Below are positions 45,667 through 55,430 of a stretch of DNA of 60,000 nt, piece after piece. Position 1 is the first letter of the stretch. Each line of letters opens with the position of its first letter. The DNA lies in contig CAJNDS010002386.1 in assembly GCA_905221605.1 (NCBI GenBank), positions 126,001 to 186,000 of the forward strand, given 5' to 3'. A program made the position numbers and the translations under genes. The DNA comes from Symbiodinium natans. Taxonomy: Eukaryota > Sar > Dinophyceae > Suessiales > Symbiodiniaceae. The notes under the pieces were generated by a model, which saw only the letters and a list, made by a program, of their open reading frames with translations, made no database searches and was not told the DNA's origin.

Positions 45667-47627
45667 GTGAGTACTTAAATGCTGAATCGAATGCATCTCA
45701 ATGAGGCGACAGCGATCATGGAGTGCTGTGGGGCAACAGCCCCGGCCTTACTGAGGAGATTTGAAGACTTTGACAAGCGTGGCAGCCATCATGCAATGCA
45801 ATGTGAGCTCACGGAACCTGGACATGTTTGCGTGTTAAGGGGTCTCCACTTTGTGGCAAGCTCGCCCGGCAACGTCTGAGGAGGTGCACTCGGCCTTGTC
45901 AGTTTTCCATTGCGCCAGTGCAATGTGTGCCGCAGAGGTTGGCGACATGGCTCCAGAGGACTTTTGCCCCACGATTCAAACAAGGTATGTGATATGACCT
46001 CGACAAATCTGCACACTCGCCATCTTGGACTGTCAGGGTGTCAGGGTGCTTACTTACCGCAAGACTAAGATTGCAGAAAGCCTCCATCCCTTTGCAATGT
46101 TTTGCAACAGTTTTCCATTCAGAGAGGGATATCTCCCTGCGCAGATTGGAGGCCAACCCTCTTTCATCCCTCCGAGTCCACGCTTGTCAGGGTCTACTGC
46201 TATCCCTGGTGGGTCTTCGAGTGCTGGGGATTCGCATGTCGGCAAGAAAATCAGGTGTGTTTGGACAACATCTGTGGAATCCTGAGACCCGTTTGGACAC
46301 GTGGATATTTTAGATGCCTGCTGTGTGCTGCGCAGAAATCAAGTTTACATACCCAGCATATGGCCCTGCAACTTCCAGTTTAAACGCCTACAGTGTGCAG
46401 CCCCAGAACGCTTAGAGACCTATAATGTATGGCCCTGTGAGGCTAAATATGGACACGTACTGTAGAACCGTGTGGTGTGGCTGCAGTCAATACTTATCTG
46501 AGCTCTAAGTGGCGTATACATAAACATGTATATATATATATATATGCACACACACACACACGTTTTGGTGTGTGCTTGTCCTCTTTCTGTCCCTGCGAAG
46601 AATGTATTGTGCCAGTGAAAATTCGACCTGCCGAGAGGAAGGAAAGCAGGTCCCTGCCACCTTTTGGTGACAACAGGCGATCCGAGCATCCAACAGGGCA
46701 CACGAAACCCCTTAAATTGACAGGCAAAACCAAGAACAACAAACAACCCCCTCAAAGCCTGTGGTCATGCCTGCACCTCGACAGAGCGCGGTCTCTTGAC
46801 TCAAATCGTGTCGCTTCCAGACGGGAGCCGGAACCGCCTACGTAGGTGAATCGAGGCCAAAAGCAACGATAATGAAGGGGCTTCAATCAGGTTGCATCCG
46901 CGACCGGGTTTCCAGGCCCAGTTGGTTCAAATCACAGCTCAGCTCAAGTCTGACCAGGAACAGCAACTTGGCATGAACATGTGCACTACTAAGCGTTTTG
47001 CCAGGTCTTGCGAAGCATGTAATGGAGGAAAAGAGGTGACAAGATGTGACATCAGCCTTCATTTTGACCGGAATCGGGAAATCTGAAAGTCATAATGTTA
47101 CCATTGTCGTCGTTGAACCTACTTGTTTGCTGGGACGAAACCGCAAGGATATCGACAACACGAAGCTCTAAACCAAAAAGCGTAGAGGCTCTTTGTGAGC
47201 CGAAACCGTCACTGATGCTGCTTGGCTCGTTTATCTCCGTTGCCTCTTGAAGGTTTTAACAAGGCGGTTCACACAAAACCTTGGTCACACATCTTTTGTG
47301 CAGGATGGGCCGTGTCTCTCGGCGAGAAGCTATAAATGCTCTGCCGACGGCCAGCCGCGCAGGGCACCCAGCGCCTGCCATCTGCAAAAAATGTCGGTTC
47401 GTGGTCCTCGTCGTCGTCGTCGGTGATAGCGGTGGTGACCAGTGGTCGCGGTAGCAGCAATAGTAGCAGTAGCAGACGGCATGTGATTCTCGATTTTCAG
47501 AGTAGGCTGGTTGGGTGGGGGAATGTCCACGTACCATAAAACATGCCGACCTGATCTTGAAGTTATCGTTGTAGCAAAAATGCATACATAAAACTGCTGC
47601 AACAAAATCGGAAGCAGCCACAGTTCT
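45667..47627. other. No supported gene; TA/CA microsatellite
   Basis: Besides the possible coding stretch at 45679-45810 noted for the preceding exon, I see no motif. Repeat content: (TA)n then (CA)n at 46528-46561, and a GTC run at 47406-47421. Confidence 0.35.
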
Positions 47628-47828
47628 TTAAAAGCCGGCATATAGGCCTGCCATTAAAGCAAGCGTGCTGAACGAAAGGGGCAGCTGACGATCCTGAAGC
47701 CGGTAGTAACCTTTCTTCTGAAGTATTTTCAGGAATGGCACTAGAGACTCGGCTGTCAATTTTTGTACTAGTAGCTGAGCCTGTGCCGCGAACGTCCCTG
47801 CTGGAGTGTTCATCTCACGAGTGCTCAC
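47628..47828 (-). CDS. Unidentified possible exon
   Basis: A minus-strand frame reads AGTFAAQAQLLVQKLTAESL, then VPFLKILQKKGYYRLQDRQL and a short hydrophobic end (LALMAGLYAGF). The helix-like, non-repetitive composition is suggestive of real protein, but there is no recognised family and no splice support. It is opposite in strand to its recognisable neighbours. Confidence 0.25.
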   Translation of the reverse strand: MSTREMNTPAGTFAAQAQLLVQKLTAESLVPFLKILQKKGYYRLQDRQLPLSFSTLALMAGLYAGF

Positions 47829-48608
47829 AATGCTTCAGATGCACAAGGCCAGTTTCCGAAACGCCAGATTTTTGACATGCCAGCAGTGTGATGGGTCGTG
47901 TCGTGAGAGTGCTGGCCCGATAGCGTGAACGTGCTGTGCGCATCTGCTGTGTCTTTGATGGCCTCTTGGTAAAGTTTAAGACCCGATGCACAGGATGCCT
48001 TGCTTCAGTACATGACATCCTGCAAGGCCACACAGAGTGAGGCGACAGGGTGTTGGGACACTGTGTGTGCAGGTGTAGGAGCACAACGTGTGTAGGATGT
48101 GCAGCTCCAGGCGGCGAGTACTGTGTGTGCGCCCTTGCAGCCTGCAGGGGCTCAAGCATTCCAAGATGGAGAAGCTTATGCATCCAAAGGTTGAGGGAGA
48201 TGAAGTGCAAGCAGCTGTTGTGCCATTGCCCACCTGGCCCGATGCCGCTACACACTGTGAACTTGCGAAAGCCAGACCGATTGGGTGTGTGCGTTACAAA
48301 CCCAAGGCAGATAAACGATTGCAGATCTCCAGGACGACCATTGCACCGACCATGGCTCGCCAGCAATTACAAGAACTTCTTCAACAACATTTGCACTTGG
48401 TACGTCCTCGACGCTCGTGACGTTTCGAGACGTGGATTTATTCAGGCAGCATACGGCTCCAGCAATGGACCAAGATTGACGGAGAGGTTGCAGCAACCGG
48501 TACGTGCGGAGCTTTCCTGCTACAGGATGTGCTTTGCAAAGGCATCCTTTTGCGCTGCTGCCACGAGCGAAAACGCGTGCAGTGCATTAGCCCGGGTTGT
48601 CGCTGCCG

Positions 48609-48972
48609 ATGGCCGCCGCATCAGCCTTCGCGGCAGGAGATGAAGACAGCATGGGCACGGAAGGAAGATTTGGCATTCCCTGCTTCAATGGTGACGCGAC
48701 GTACCTTGCCGAGAACAGCTTCCGTGTCAACTATTCAAGGCCGCGTTGAGAAGGAGAAAGCCCTGACGAAGGAAGAGCGGCACAAGTTGGGTCCCTTGAG
48801 CCTTCGCGTGATCAAGGGTTCATGGACAGACACGCTCGCCACTGAAGATGTGCTGCTCGGCCTCCCTGGACAAGACGTTCAAGCCGAAACGCCAGCAGCA
48901 GGGCCCCCTGAGCTTTATGTGGCCGCCGCGCAGAACCAACGAAGCGCCGCAACCAGAGGTGGACTTCGCTGA
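48609..48972 (+). pseudogene. Decayed gag-like frame of a Copia-type retroelement (tentative)
   Basis: Motif blocks appear in the expected order but in shifting frames. Frame of ATG 48609: GRFGIPCFNGDATYLAENSF then RVN. Next frame from 48742: RVEKEKALTKEERHKLGPLS then LRVIKGSW and LATED. Another frame near 48853: SLDKTFKPKRQQQ. Back to the previous frame: PELYVAAAQ. The order (x-G-x-P-x-F-x-G...L-x-E...R-V, then KxLGPLxxRxIxG, then SLxxxFxPxxxQEARELY) resembles the N-terminal gag-like region of Copia-type elements that are abundant in Symbiodiniaceae assemblies, from memory and not verified. At least three frame changes in about 350 bp mean it cannot make that protein. No protease, integrase or reverse transcriptase motif was found nearby. 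Confidence 0.45.
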
Positions 48973-50809
48973 CCCGGACATGGCCCAGTGGTCTGCGAAC
49001 CTCTGTGCAAGGAGGCTTCTTTTTGTAGAGAAAAAGGGTCTCAGGAGCCTCTCCGAATGGAGGCCATCGCCCACACCTCTAACTCGGCAGCTTGCAGTTT
49101 CAGAGGCTCCTTGCCGTTGGAGGAGAGCAAAGACACTAAATGGGGATGCCATCAGCCCACGGGGTTGTACGCCGAGGAAAGGATGACTTGGATCTGAGTG
49201 AACTGCCACAAGCCCGACGACCCCAAGGAAAGAACACCACAGATCTACTTCAGCCTCAAAGCTGCTTGCACCTTCAGCTGATGGCATCCATGCGACATGC
49301 CCCAACACAGGTGTGTGCTCCAGGACCTGACTGTGACCGTGCCCTCAGCGAAAAGCTATTGTGTTTAAGCCAGGCATTGGCCCTCTGCTTCTCCACACTG
49401 TCGAAGCGTTTGCTGTTCAGATGAGTGGTATCTACTGCCAGTCCTGGTCCGAAGCACACGAGTTATTGCACAGCTTGCGGAGCATCTTCATGCTCTCCCT
49501 GTTGAAGTCTCAGGTCATCGAGGCTGCGTAGATGTCAGAACCGCCAAGCTTGCAAGCCTAACGAGAGCCGTGCCTTCCGGAGCTCACCGCAAAGGAGCAC
49601 TCAAAGCCACCTCACTTCGAGCCTCTGCACGTCTGCATGCAAAACGTTTTTAAGGTGGAGACTGATGAGCATGTGCAGGAGCAAAGCACTCTGGATAGTG
49701 CCACCTCAACTTCTGCAGATTTTTTCGAGGCGTGGATGGCTGAAGACAAGCATCCGGGCGTCTCAGCGATCATCGGTTCCAGCGGCAGGGAAAGACACTC
49801 GGAAGTGTCAGGATCGGCTGCAGAAGATGGTGCAAGACGATGGTCAAGTCAGAGCCGGGTACCCGAAAGCCAGCAGCGAAAAGGCGCCCCGCCCCGCCCC
49901 CCCCCCCCCCCCCCCCCCGACTCTTTGGGTTTTTCTTTTGATTTCAGATAAATCTCTATCTGGGGGGGGGGGCGAGATGCACAGAGGAAGCAGAACTCAG
50001 AGGCTTCTCATCGGCTTCTCGACGCTGCGGGAGAGCTCGGAAAGTGAGAAGTAAAAGGAAGCCCCCCCAGCAAAAGCTCCAGGCTCCGGCAAGGACTCCG
50101 TTAGGACCCTGTTAGGATGGCGTAGACGCTTGCAAAATCAAACAAAGCAGTCTTGGATGGAGACCCTTTAGCTATGCGGAGCTCGGATGTCATGCATCGT
50201 TCCACTTCGCAGTGAGTCACTTGATGCAGTGGAAGGCATGTGGCAGCGCCGACATCAGAGTTTCGCTGCGCACCCGCTCGAAGGTGCCGGAAACAGGGTC
50301 AGAGTACTGGTAAAAGATCGCCCATCCGCTTCGGCCAGTTGTCTCAAGCATGTTGCATGAGGCCCTTAAGCGACAACAAACACGCGCAGAACCCAGTAGA
50401 ATCTGAAGTACCGACTCAAGGGCAAACCCTCCATGGTGCAAGCCCGTTGCGAAGCAAGGTTTTCAAACCTCTGCTTGCCACCCACTTTGATTTCTGAAGA
50501 CCTTATGGTTTTTCTGTACCAAATGCAGCAGTTACATCCAGCCCTGCCTGAAACTCGACACCTTACAACCCTTAAAACCCTTAAAACCCTTAGCCGCCTG
50601 CGTCAAGCGCTTCAAGTCGCCCACCTTCAGGCCGACCAGGATCTTTGAACCCAGGCTTGTGCAGGTCATTGTTGTTCGACACAGCTGCCGCAACGCAAGC
50701 AAGTGCAGCCCCACAGAGCAGCAAAAGGAATGAACTGAAAGTGGGAAAACACAATGTGGGAGGAGTGGCGGTAGTATACACATCACAGGTTGGGGGCAGA
50801 CGGGGATGG
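48973..50809. other. No supported gene; homopolymer C and G runs
   Basis: A plus-strand frame at 48990-49186 (it contains DFADPDMAQWSANLCARRLL) has protein-like parts but no family. A C run fills 49882-49918 and a G run 49962-49973. A short array of AACCCTTAA lies at 50567-50592. Confidence 0.4.
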
Positions 50810-50850
50810 ACTTGTTCTCAACAGACTTGTTCTCAACAGACTTGTTCTCC
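50810..50850. repeat. 15-bp tandem repeat, 2.7 copies
   Basis: ACTTGTTCTCAACAG twice exactly, then ACTTGTTCTCC. The period is a multiple of three, so frames are preserved (TCSQQ on plus). Confidence 0.95.
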
Positions 50851-52002
50851 AGATGCAGAGCGGCCACCGGCCCGGGTGAGTGCTGCAGCGCTTGCAAATT
50901 GCATGATCGTTTCAGTGAGCATGTCATCTTTGAGCTGCTCAACGGACTTTGTGTATGCAGACCTCGGCCAGCCAGCGCTCGAGGAAGACAGCGCAGGCCT
51001 AAGCTGCAGGAAAGCATCAATTTGTAGGACAGAGACGGGGAAAGAGACGGAGACCGAGAAGGAAACCTTGACCTTCCCTCCCTTTGTTTGGAATCTCGCA
51101 CAGACAAGGCAACCGTGGTGCGACCCCTTCGGGGCTTATTATGCTCGCACAGACACAGAGAGAGAGAGCGAGAGAGAGAGAGAGCAGAAGATAAGGGACA
51201 GGACAGCAAAGTCTCACAGCCACGGGGTCCCAAGCTAAAACGGCCTGACACGTCACCAGTAACATACCCAGCCGGCAAGCCCCAGGGTGAACCCAAACTA
51301 GGCCATCGGACTAAGGTATCCGCACTAAGGAGTGGTAGGGGGGAGGCCCCGGGCTCGGGGGAACTTGGCCGCGCTGGAGTGTCGGGGGCCCTTGTCTCAC
51401 ATCGAGACCGGACGGATTGAGCGCGCCACGCGCGCGAGGGGTCTGCTGGCCCCTTAAGCCCTGTAGAAGAAGAAGAAGAAGAAGAAGAAGAAGAAGAAGA
51501 AGAAGAGGAGAGAGAGAGAGTGAGAGTGTGAGAGTATTGTGAAGGATAGCGATTCGTCCCGACCTCCTCGCCCGGAGAGAAGTGGTGTGTCAGGTTTGTG
51601 AGGGTTGTTTTGCCTCCACCTCGGGCCGCCAGCGCATGCCCAAAGCAGTTAAAGACTGAATTAGGCACTGAAAGAAAAGCAAAGAGCGGAGAGATGAGTA
51701 GAGACCTGGGAATGTCCGTGATCCGTAACCCCCTTTGACCACAAAGCAGATTCTACTGTGAGTTTGCATGAGATACAGATTCTTGTCTTTAGGCATGGCA
51801 CATGGCTTCAAGAACTCTAGTGCTCGCAGCCGTTGCTAAAGGCATGGGACAGTCTAGATGTGAGCTGCTGGCACGCACCCGTGAACAAAAAACGTGAACT
51901 TCTACTGACGTAGCCATAGCATGTCAAGGTGCAGATCCCCAGCAAAACGCCTAGTAGACACCGCAAAGCTGGGAAGCAATTGGCAGAAGCAACCTTGGAT
52001 TG
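50851..52002. repeat. Purine-rich stretch with (GA)n and (GAA)n microsatellites; no supported gene
   Basis: GA run at 51157-51183, about 14 GAA/GAAG units at 51466-51505 and a GA run to 51525. A long minus-strand frame across 50532-51668 is Ser/Leu/Arg low-complexity sequence created by these tracts. Confidence 0.8.
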
Positions 52003-52107
52003 CCTTGGCCCTTGGGCCCTTGGGCCCTTGGGCCTTTGGGCCTTTGGGCCTTTGGGCCTTTGGGCCTTTGGGCCTTTGGGCCTTTGGGCCTTTGGGCTCT
52101 TGGGCCC
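52003..52107. repeat. 8-bp tandem array of TTTGGGCC / CTTGGGCC, about 12 copies
   Basis: The array starts with CTTGGGCC units and changes to TTTGGGCC units. Each junction contains GGCC or GGGCCC. Because 8 is not a multiple of three, the translation cycles (GPLGLWAF on plus). Confidence 0.95.
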
Positions 52108-52649
52108 ACCGGATCATCTTGTGCACATTTGTTCCAATGCAGCTGTCTGGCTCAGGTGCCGAGCCACTAAGGCATTGCCAAGTGTTGGAACAAGTTGGAA
52201 GATGATTGCAAACAGTCCAACACTCTCAGACGCTTGCCATTCAAGAACTTCACATGAAAGAGCACGCAAACACACACAGAGAGCACTCTGCAAGGTGGGG
52301 CTTCAAGTGCATGCTACGAACGATCGCTCAGCGTGCTCCCTCATACCGGTTGTCGCAGCCACTGCTGCCGCTGCTGCAGGGCGGTGAGACGAAGATGATG
52401 CGTTGGGCGTGGCCTGTTGAAGATTACTGGCAGTTTCGCAGTTTCGGAACTTCAGCATTTGTCGGCAGCATAGGTCTATCCTGGGTGCTAGGTACCGACG
52501 TGCCAAGAGACTGGTCGCTGCTTTTCTGGTTCAACGGGGAATCCGTCGGGCAACAGCGGCGGCCACCATTTGGCTTGGCTTACTGGTCACCTCCTGAGCT
52601 GGTTTGGGATGCAGCGTGATTCGCTTGTGTTGCTCTTGCGACGTTCAAA
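52108..52649. other. No supported gene
   Basis: A plus-strand frame at 52206-52617 ends FGLAYWSPPELVWDAA, which superficially resembles a kinase activation-segment end, but no other kinase motif accompanies it and the frame upstream is not convincing. Confidence 0.3.
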
Positions 52650-52949
52650 ATGTAGGAATCAGGACTCGATACACGTCAAGAAGTACTGGCCCATAACGAG
52701 AGCTCATCTGACCTTTGCGCTGAGGTTGCCGCATTGGTGAATGTAGAGAAGTCCTTGCAAACGGACAAGCCAATGAAGCTGCAACTCATAGATCCGCCCT
52801 CTGATAAAATGCTTGGGGCCGTGATGGCGCTGTGCCCTTCGTCCAAATGTGTCCAAGGTTCTACACTTCCGTACTTTCATGCGGTTTCTGGCTTTGATTG
52901 CAGGCAGTCGCATGCAGTCATATGCGGTCTGTGCATGTCTGTGAGCTGA
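52650..52949 (+). CDS. Unidentified possible exon
   Basis: A stop-free plus-strand stretch reads ESGLDTRQEVLAHNESSSDL, then CAEVAALVNVEKSLQTDKPM, then KLQLIDPPSDKMLGAVMALC. Composition is that of a soluble acidic protein. The convincing part ends near 52850. No family is recognised and splice limits are not determined. Confidence 0.3.
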
Positions 52950-54460
52950 TCTCAGCAACTGTGAAGATGCGGAGATGAGGTACTGTGTTGTTGATCCCAT
53001 GGTCCGTGGCCTTTTGGTGGACTTCACGTGCAGAGCGCCCATGGGAGATTCGAGATTTCGTTGCAACAGAGACCCTGTCAGCATGCAGAGTTGCGAAGGG
53101 ATTTCAGCACCTGCTCGAACTGTTGTGTTAACTTGGAGTCTCCCCTCAATGACTTCAAATGAAGAGTCCGCATACATTCCGTCCTCCTTTTACGTGCCCC
53201 TTTCGAGGTTATTCTCTTCGGCACTGGTGGCTTTGCAGCCTTCTCTGTGCTCACGGCGAGAGATGGAGAGGATCTCACTTTTGATTTGCTCCAAGATCAC
53301 CCAGTTTCGCTTGAACTGGCTTTAGTGGCTTCGTTTGTTTCCTAATCTTGTTGTGAAGGCAGAAAACGTAATTTGCACGGCGTAGTGCCGCATTCCTGTT
53401 AGCTTCACATTCCTTCACGGGCCTTCCACGAGGACACGTGGATGTCAGAATGTGGAACCTACCTGGCAGCTCTGTACGCTGTCTCTCGGCTCTTTATGCT
53501 TGGCACGCAACGCATTCACAGTGCAGTGGAATGTGCGTGCTACATTGTTGCTTCTCAAGTTAGGAAGGATTGAGAGTCGTGTGCCGAATAGAGATCCTGG
53601 ACGCCCCCATGGATGAGGAAACCCAAGCTAGACACAAGGGAAAGGATGTGTGAGGGGAAGCGGCACATGCCGAGGTGGATAAGTGGGTGAGATGGTGGTA
53701 ACCTGGTATGCTTCTCACAATCATAAATCATAAAGCAACCCCATTCTCTGCACGCTGTTTTCTCGGCACGGTTCAGTCTGGAGCTCTGCAGTGCGTATTG
53801 CAACCCGACCATCCCTTCTTAGACATTTGCCGCTCTAGTCCAAGCATGAAACGCTTCAGGCAAGATGCGAAGCTAGCAGCTGGAAGTTTAAAGCTGTAGA
53901 GCTTCAGGTGAAGCGCGAAGCTTCAGAGCTTCAAAAGCTGCGATCGTTTACGAATCAACGGGGGTGACCCCTCACATTTGTTATTTTCGTCCTTGGCGTA
54001 ACGCCTAGCTGCGGAATACAGCAAGGGGCCTTTATGGCCAGATAGAATCGAAAGCAGGTGGCCACCTTCAACTTCATCAACATCAGGCCGGTCAGAATGC
54101 TTCTCAAAGGGTACCGGAAGCAAAATTTGGCAAGCAACAGGTTGTTCGCTGTGGCGCTGGGCTCCTTCCATCTGAAGGCTTGCTGGCCTGTTTAGCTGTT
54201 TGTCTCCCCTCCCGCCTCTTCTTCGTCTGTCTCTCTTTCTCTCTGGTAGCTGCGTCCCAAGATGATGCTCCATCTTATTCTTTGGCATGTGCACAGGTCG
54301 GCTGGCAACATGAGCGAGTGCTCAACCGCTTTACCCTCTGCCTGGTCAGCGCTGTGAGCTTCCTCAGCCTTTTTGGAGGCTTGATTGCAAAGACAACAGT
54401 TGTGTGACATCCTTGGAATGTGTGTCCACTAGGTGGAACGGGCTTCCCTGACAGGTCCAC
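52950..54460. other. No supported gene
   Basis: Short open frames on both strands without motifs or splice support. A cluster of GAAGCTTCAGAGCTTC-type words occurs near 53900-53940. Confidence 0.35.
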
Positions 54461-55430
54461 ATGTGGAGAGGCTGCACTTGGAGGCACGTCCTGTGCACGC
54501 GGGTTGCGATTTCACGACGGGAGCGGGCTGAGTCTATGTCATACAATGAGTCGCTTCAGCAGGTGCCCGGACTTCCGGAGGCTGCCGAGGGAGGCTTGCT
54601 TTCAAACGATGGATGGCTGTCCGAGCCTACTAGACTTATCATCTTGCACAATGATAAGTCTCTACCGGCACCTGACATCTGCTGGCGATGGCAGTTCACT
54701 TTTAGAAGACCCCAGTCGTCGTTGCGTGTGATGCACAGCAGCCGCCACGTTGAGCAAGTTGTGGGCAGCTCAGGATATAGCATTTGCCAGCTGAGCGACC
54801 TGCATGCTGGACCCATCTATGGCACGGAGAAGTTGAGGTGCAACGTGGTGCAACACATGGCTTTTCGGACAGTCTGTGCTGCGGCACTCCGGATCCTCTG
54901 TAGACACTGTAGTCCGTGCATTTGTTAGCTTGCGGCCCACTGATGCGCTTCCTTGTACTAGCTGGACTGCTGCTTTATGCAGCAGAAGAAGCCGACGCCA
55001 AATCCATAAAAACCCTGACTTTTTCAGTGTACATGAATCATGTTTTGTGTGATCGCAAGGTTCTTGGCGGAGGGTGTGTCGCAGCTGTTGCCTGGCAGAA
55101 TAGATCACTGCAACATGCCGAACCATGGTACTGTGCTTGCCATACTGCAGGGGCTGCCATGCCATTGTCCTCAATGGAGACATTGCAGAAGGCTGTGGAG
55201 TGGACAAGCGAGTCGTTCCTTTTGCTGCAGCTCCTTTGCTGCTTCCCTTCTTGGGCCGTTGTGCACGAACCCAGCCAGTGCATTTGCAAGTACTGTTGGA
55301 AGCACAATCTTTTTGTAATGTGGTGTTGCACCGTGGAGGTACAACTAAACTGAAGGCAGTAAATCTACGGCGCAAATCTAGTTCAGTAGTTAATGGCATG
55401 GACATTGTGCACTCCAGACTCCACACATGA
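54461..55430 (+). CDS. Unidentified plus-strand exons, one with a signal-peptide-like start
   Basis: Three stretches look coding. About 54540-54720 reads SYNESLQQVPGLPEAAEGGL and EPTRLIILHNDKSLPAPDIC. From the ATG at 54940 comes MRFLVLAGLLLYAAEEADAK, a typical short signal peptide with an A-D-A end, followed by SIKTLTFSVYMNHVLCDRKV. From about 55140 to 55427 another frame reads CHAIVLNGDIAEGCGVDKRV and KLKAVNLRRKSSSVVNGMDI. The frame change between the last two needs an intron or frameshift I could not place. No family is recognised; they may be more than one gene. Confidence 0.3.

Noticed and set aside
50567-50592. AACCCTTAAAACCCTTAAAACCC as an interstitial telomere
   Set aside because: The unit is AACCCTTAA, not CCCTAAA; fewer than three copies.
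50532-51668. A 378-codon minus-strand open frame
   Set aside because: Ser/Leu/Arg low-complexity translation of GA and GAA microsatellites; no domain.
52560-52617. FGLAYWSPPELVWDAA as a kinase activation-segment piece
   Set aside because: No HRD, lysine or Gly-loop exon near it on the plus strand; isolated resemblance.
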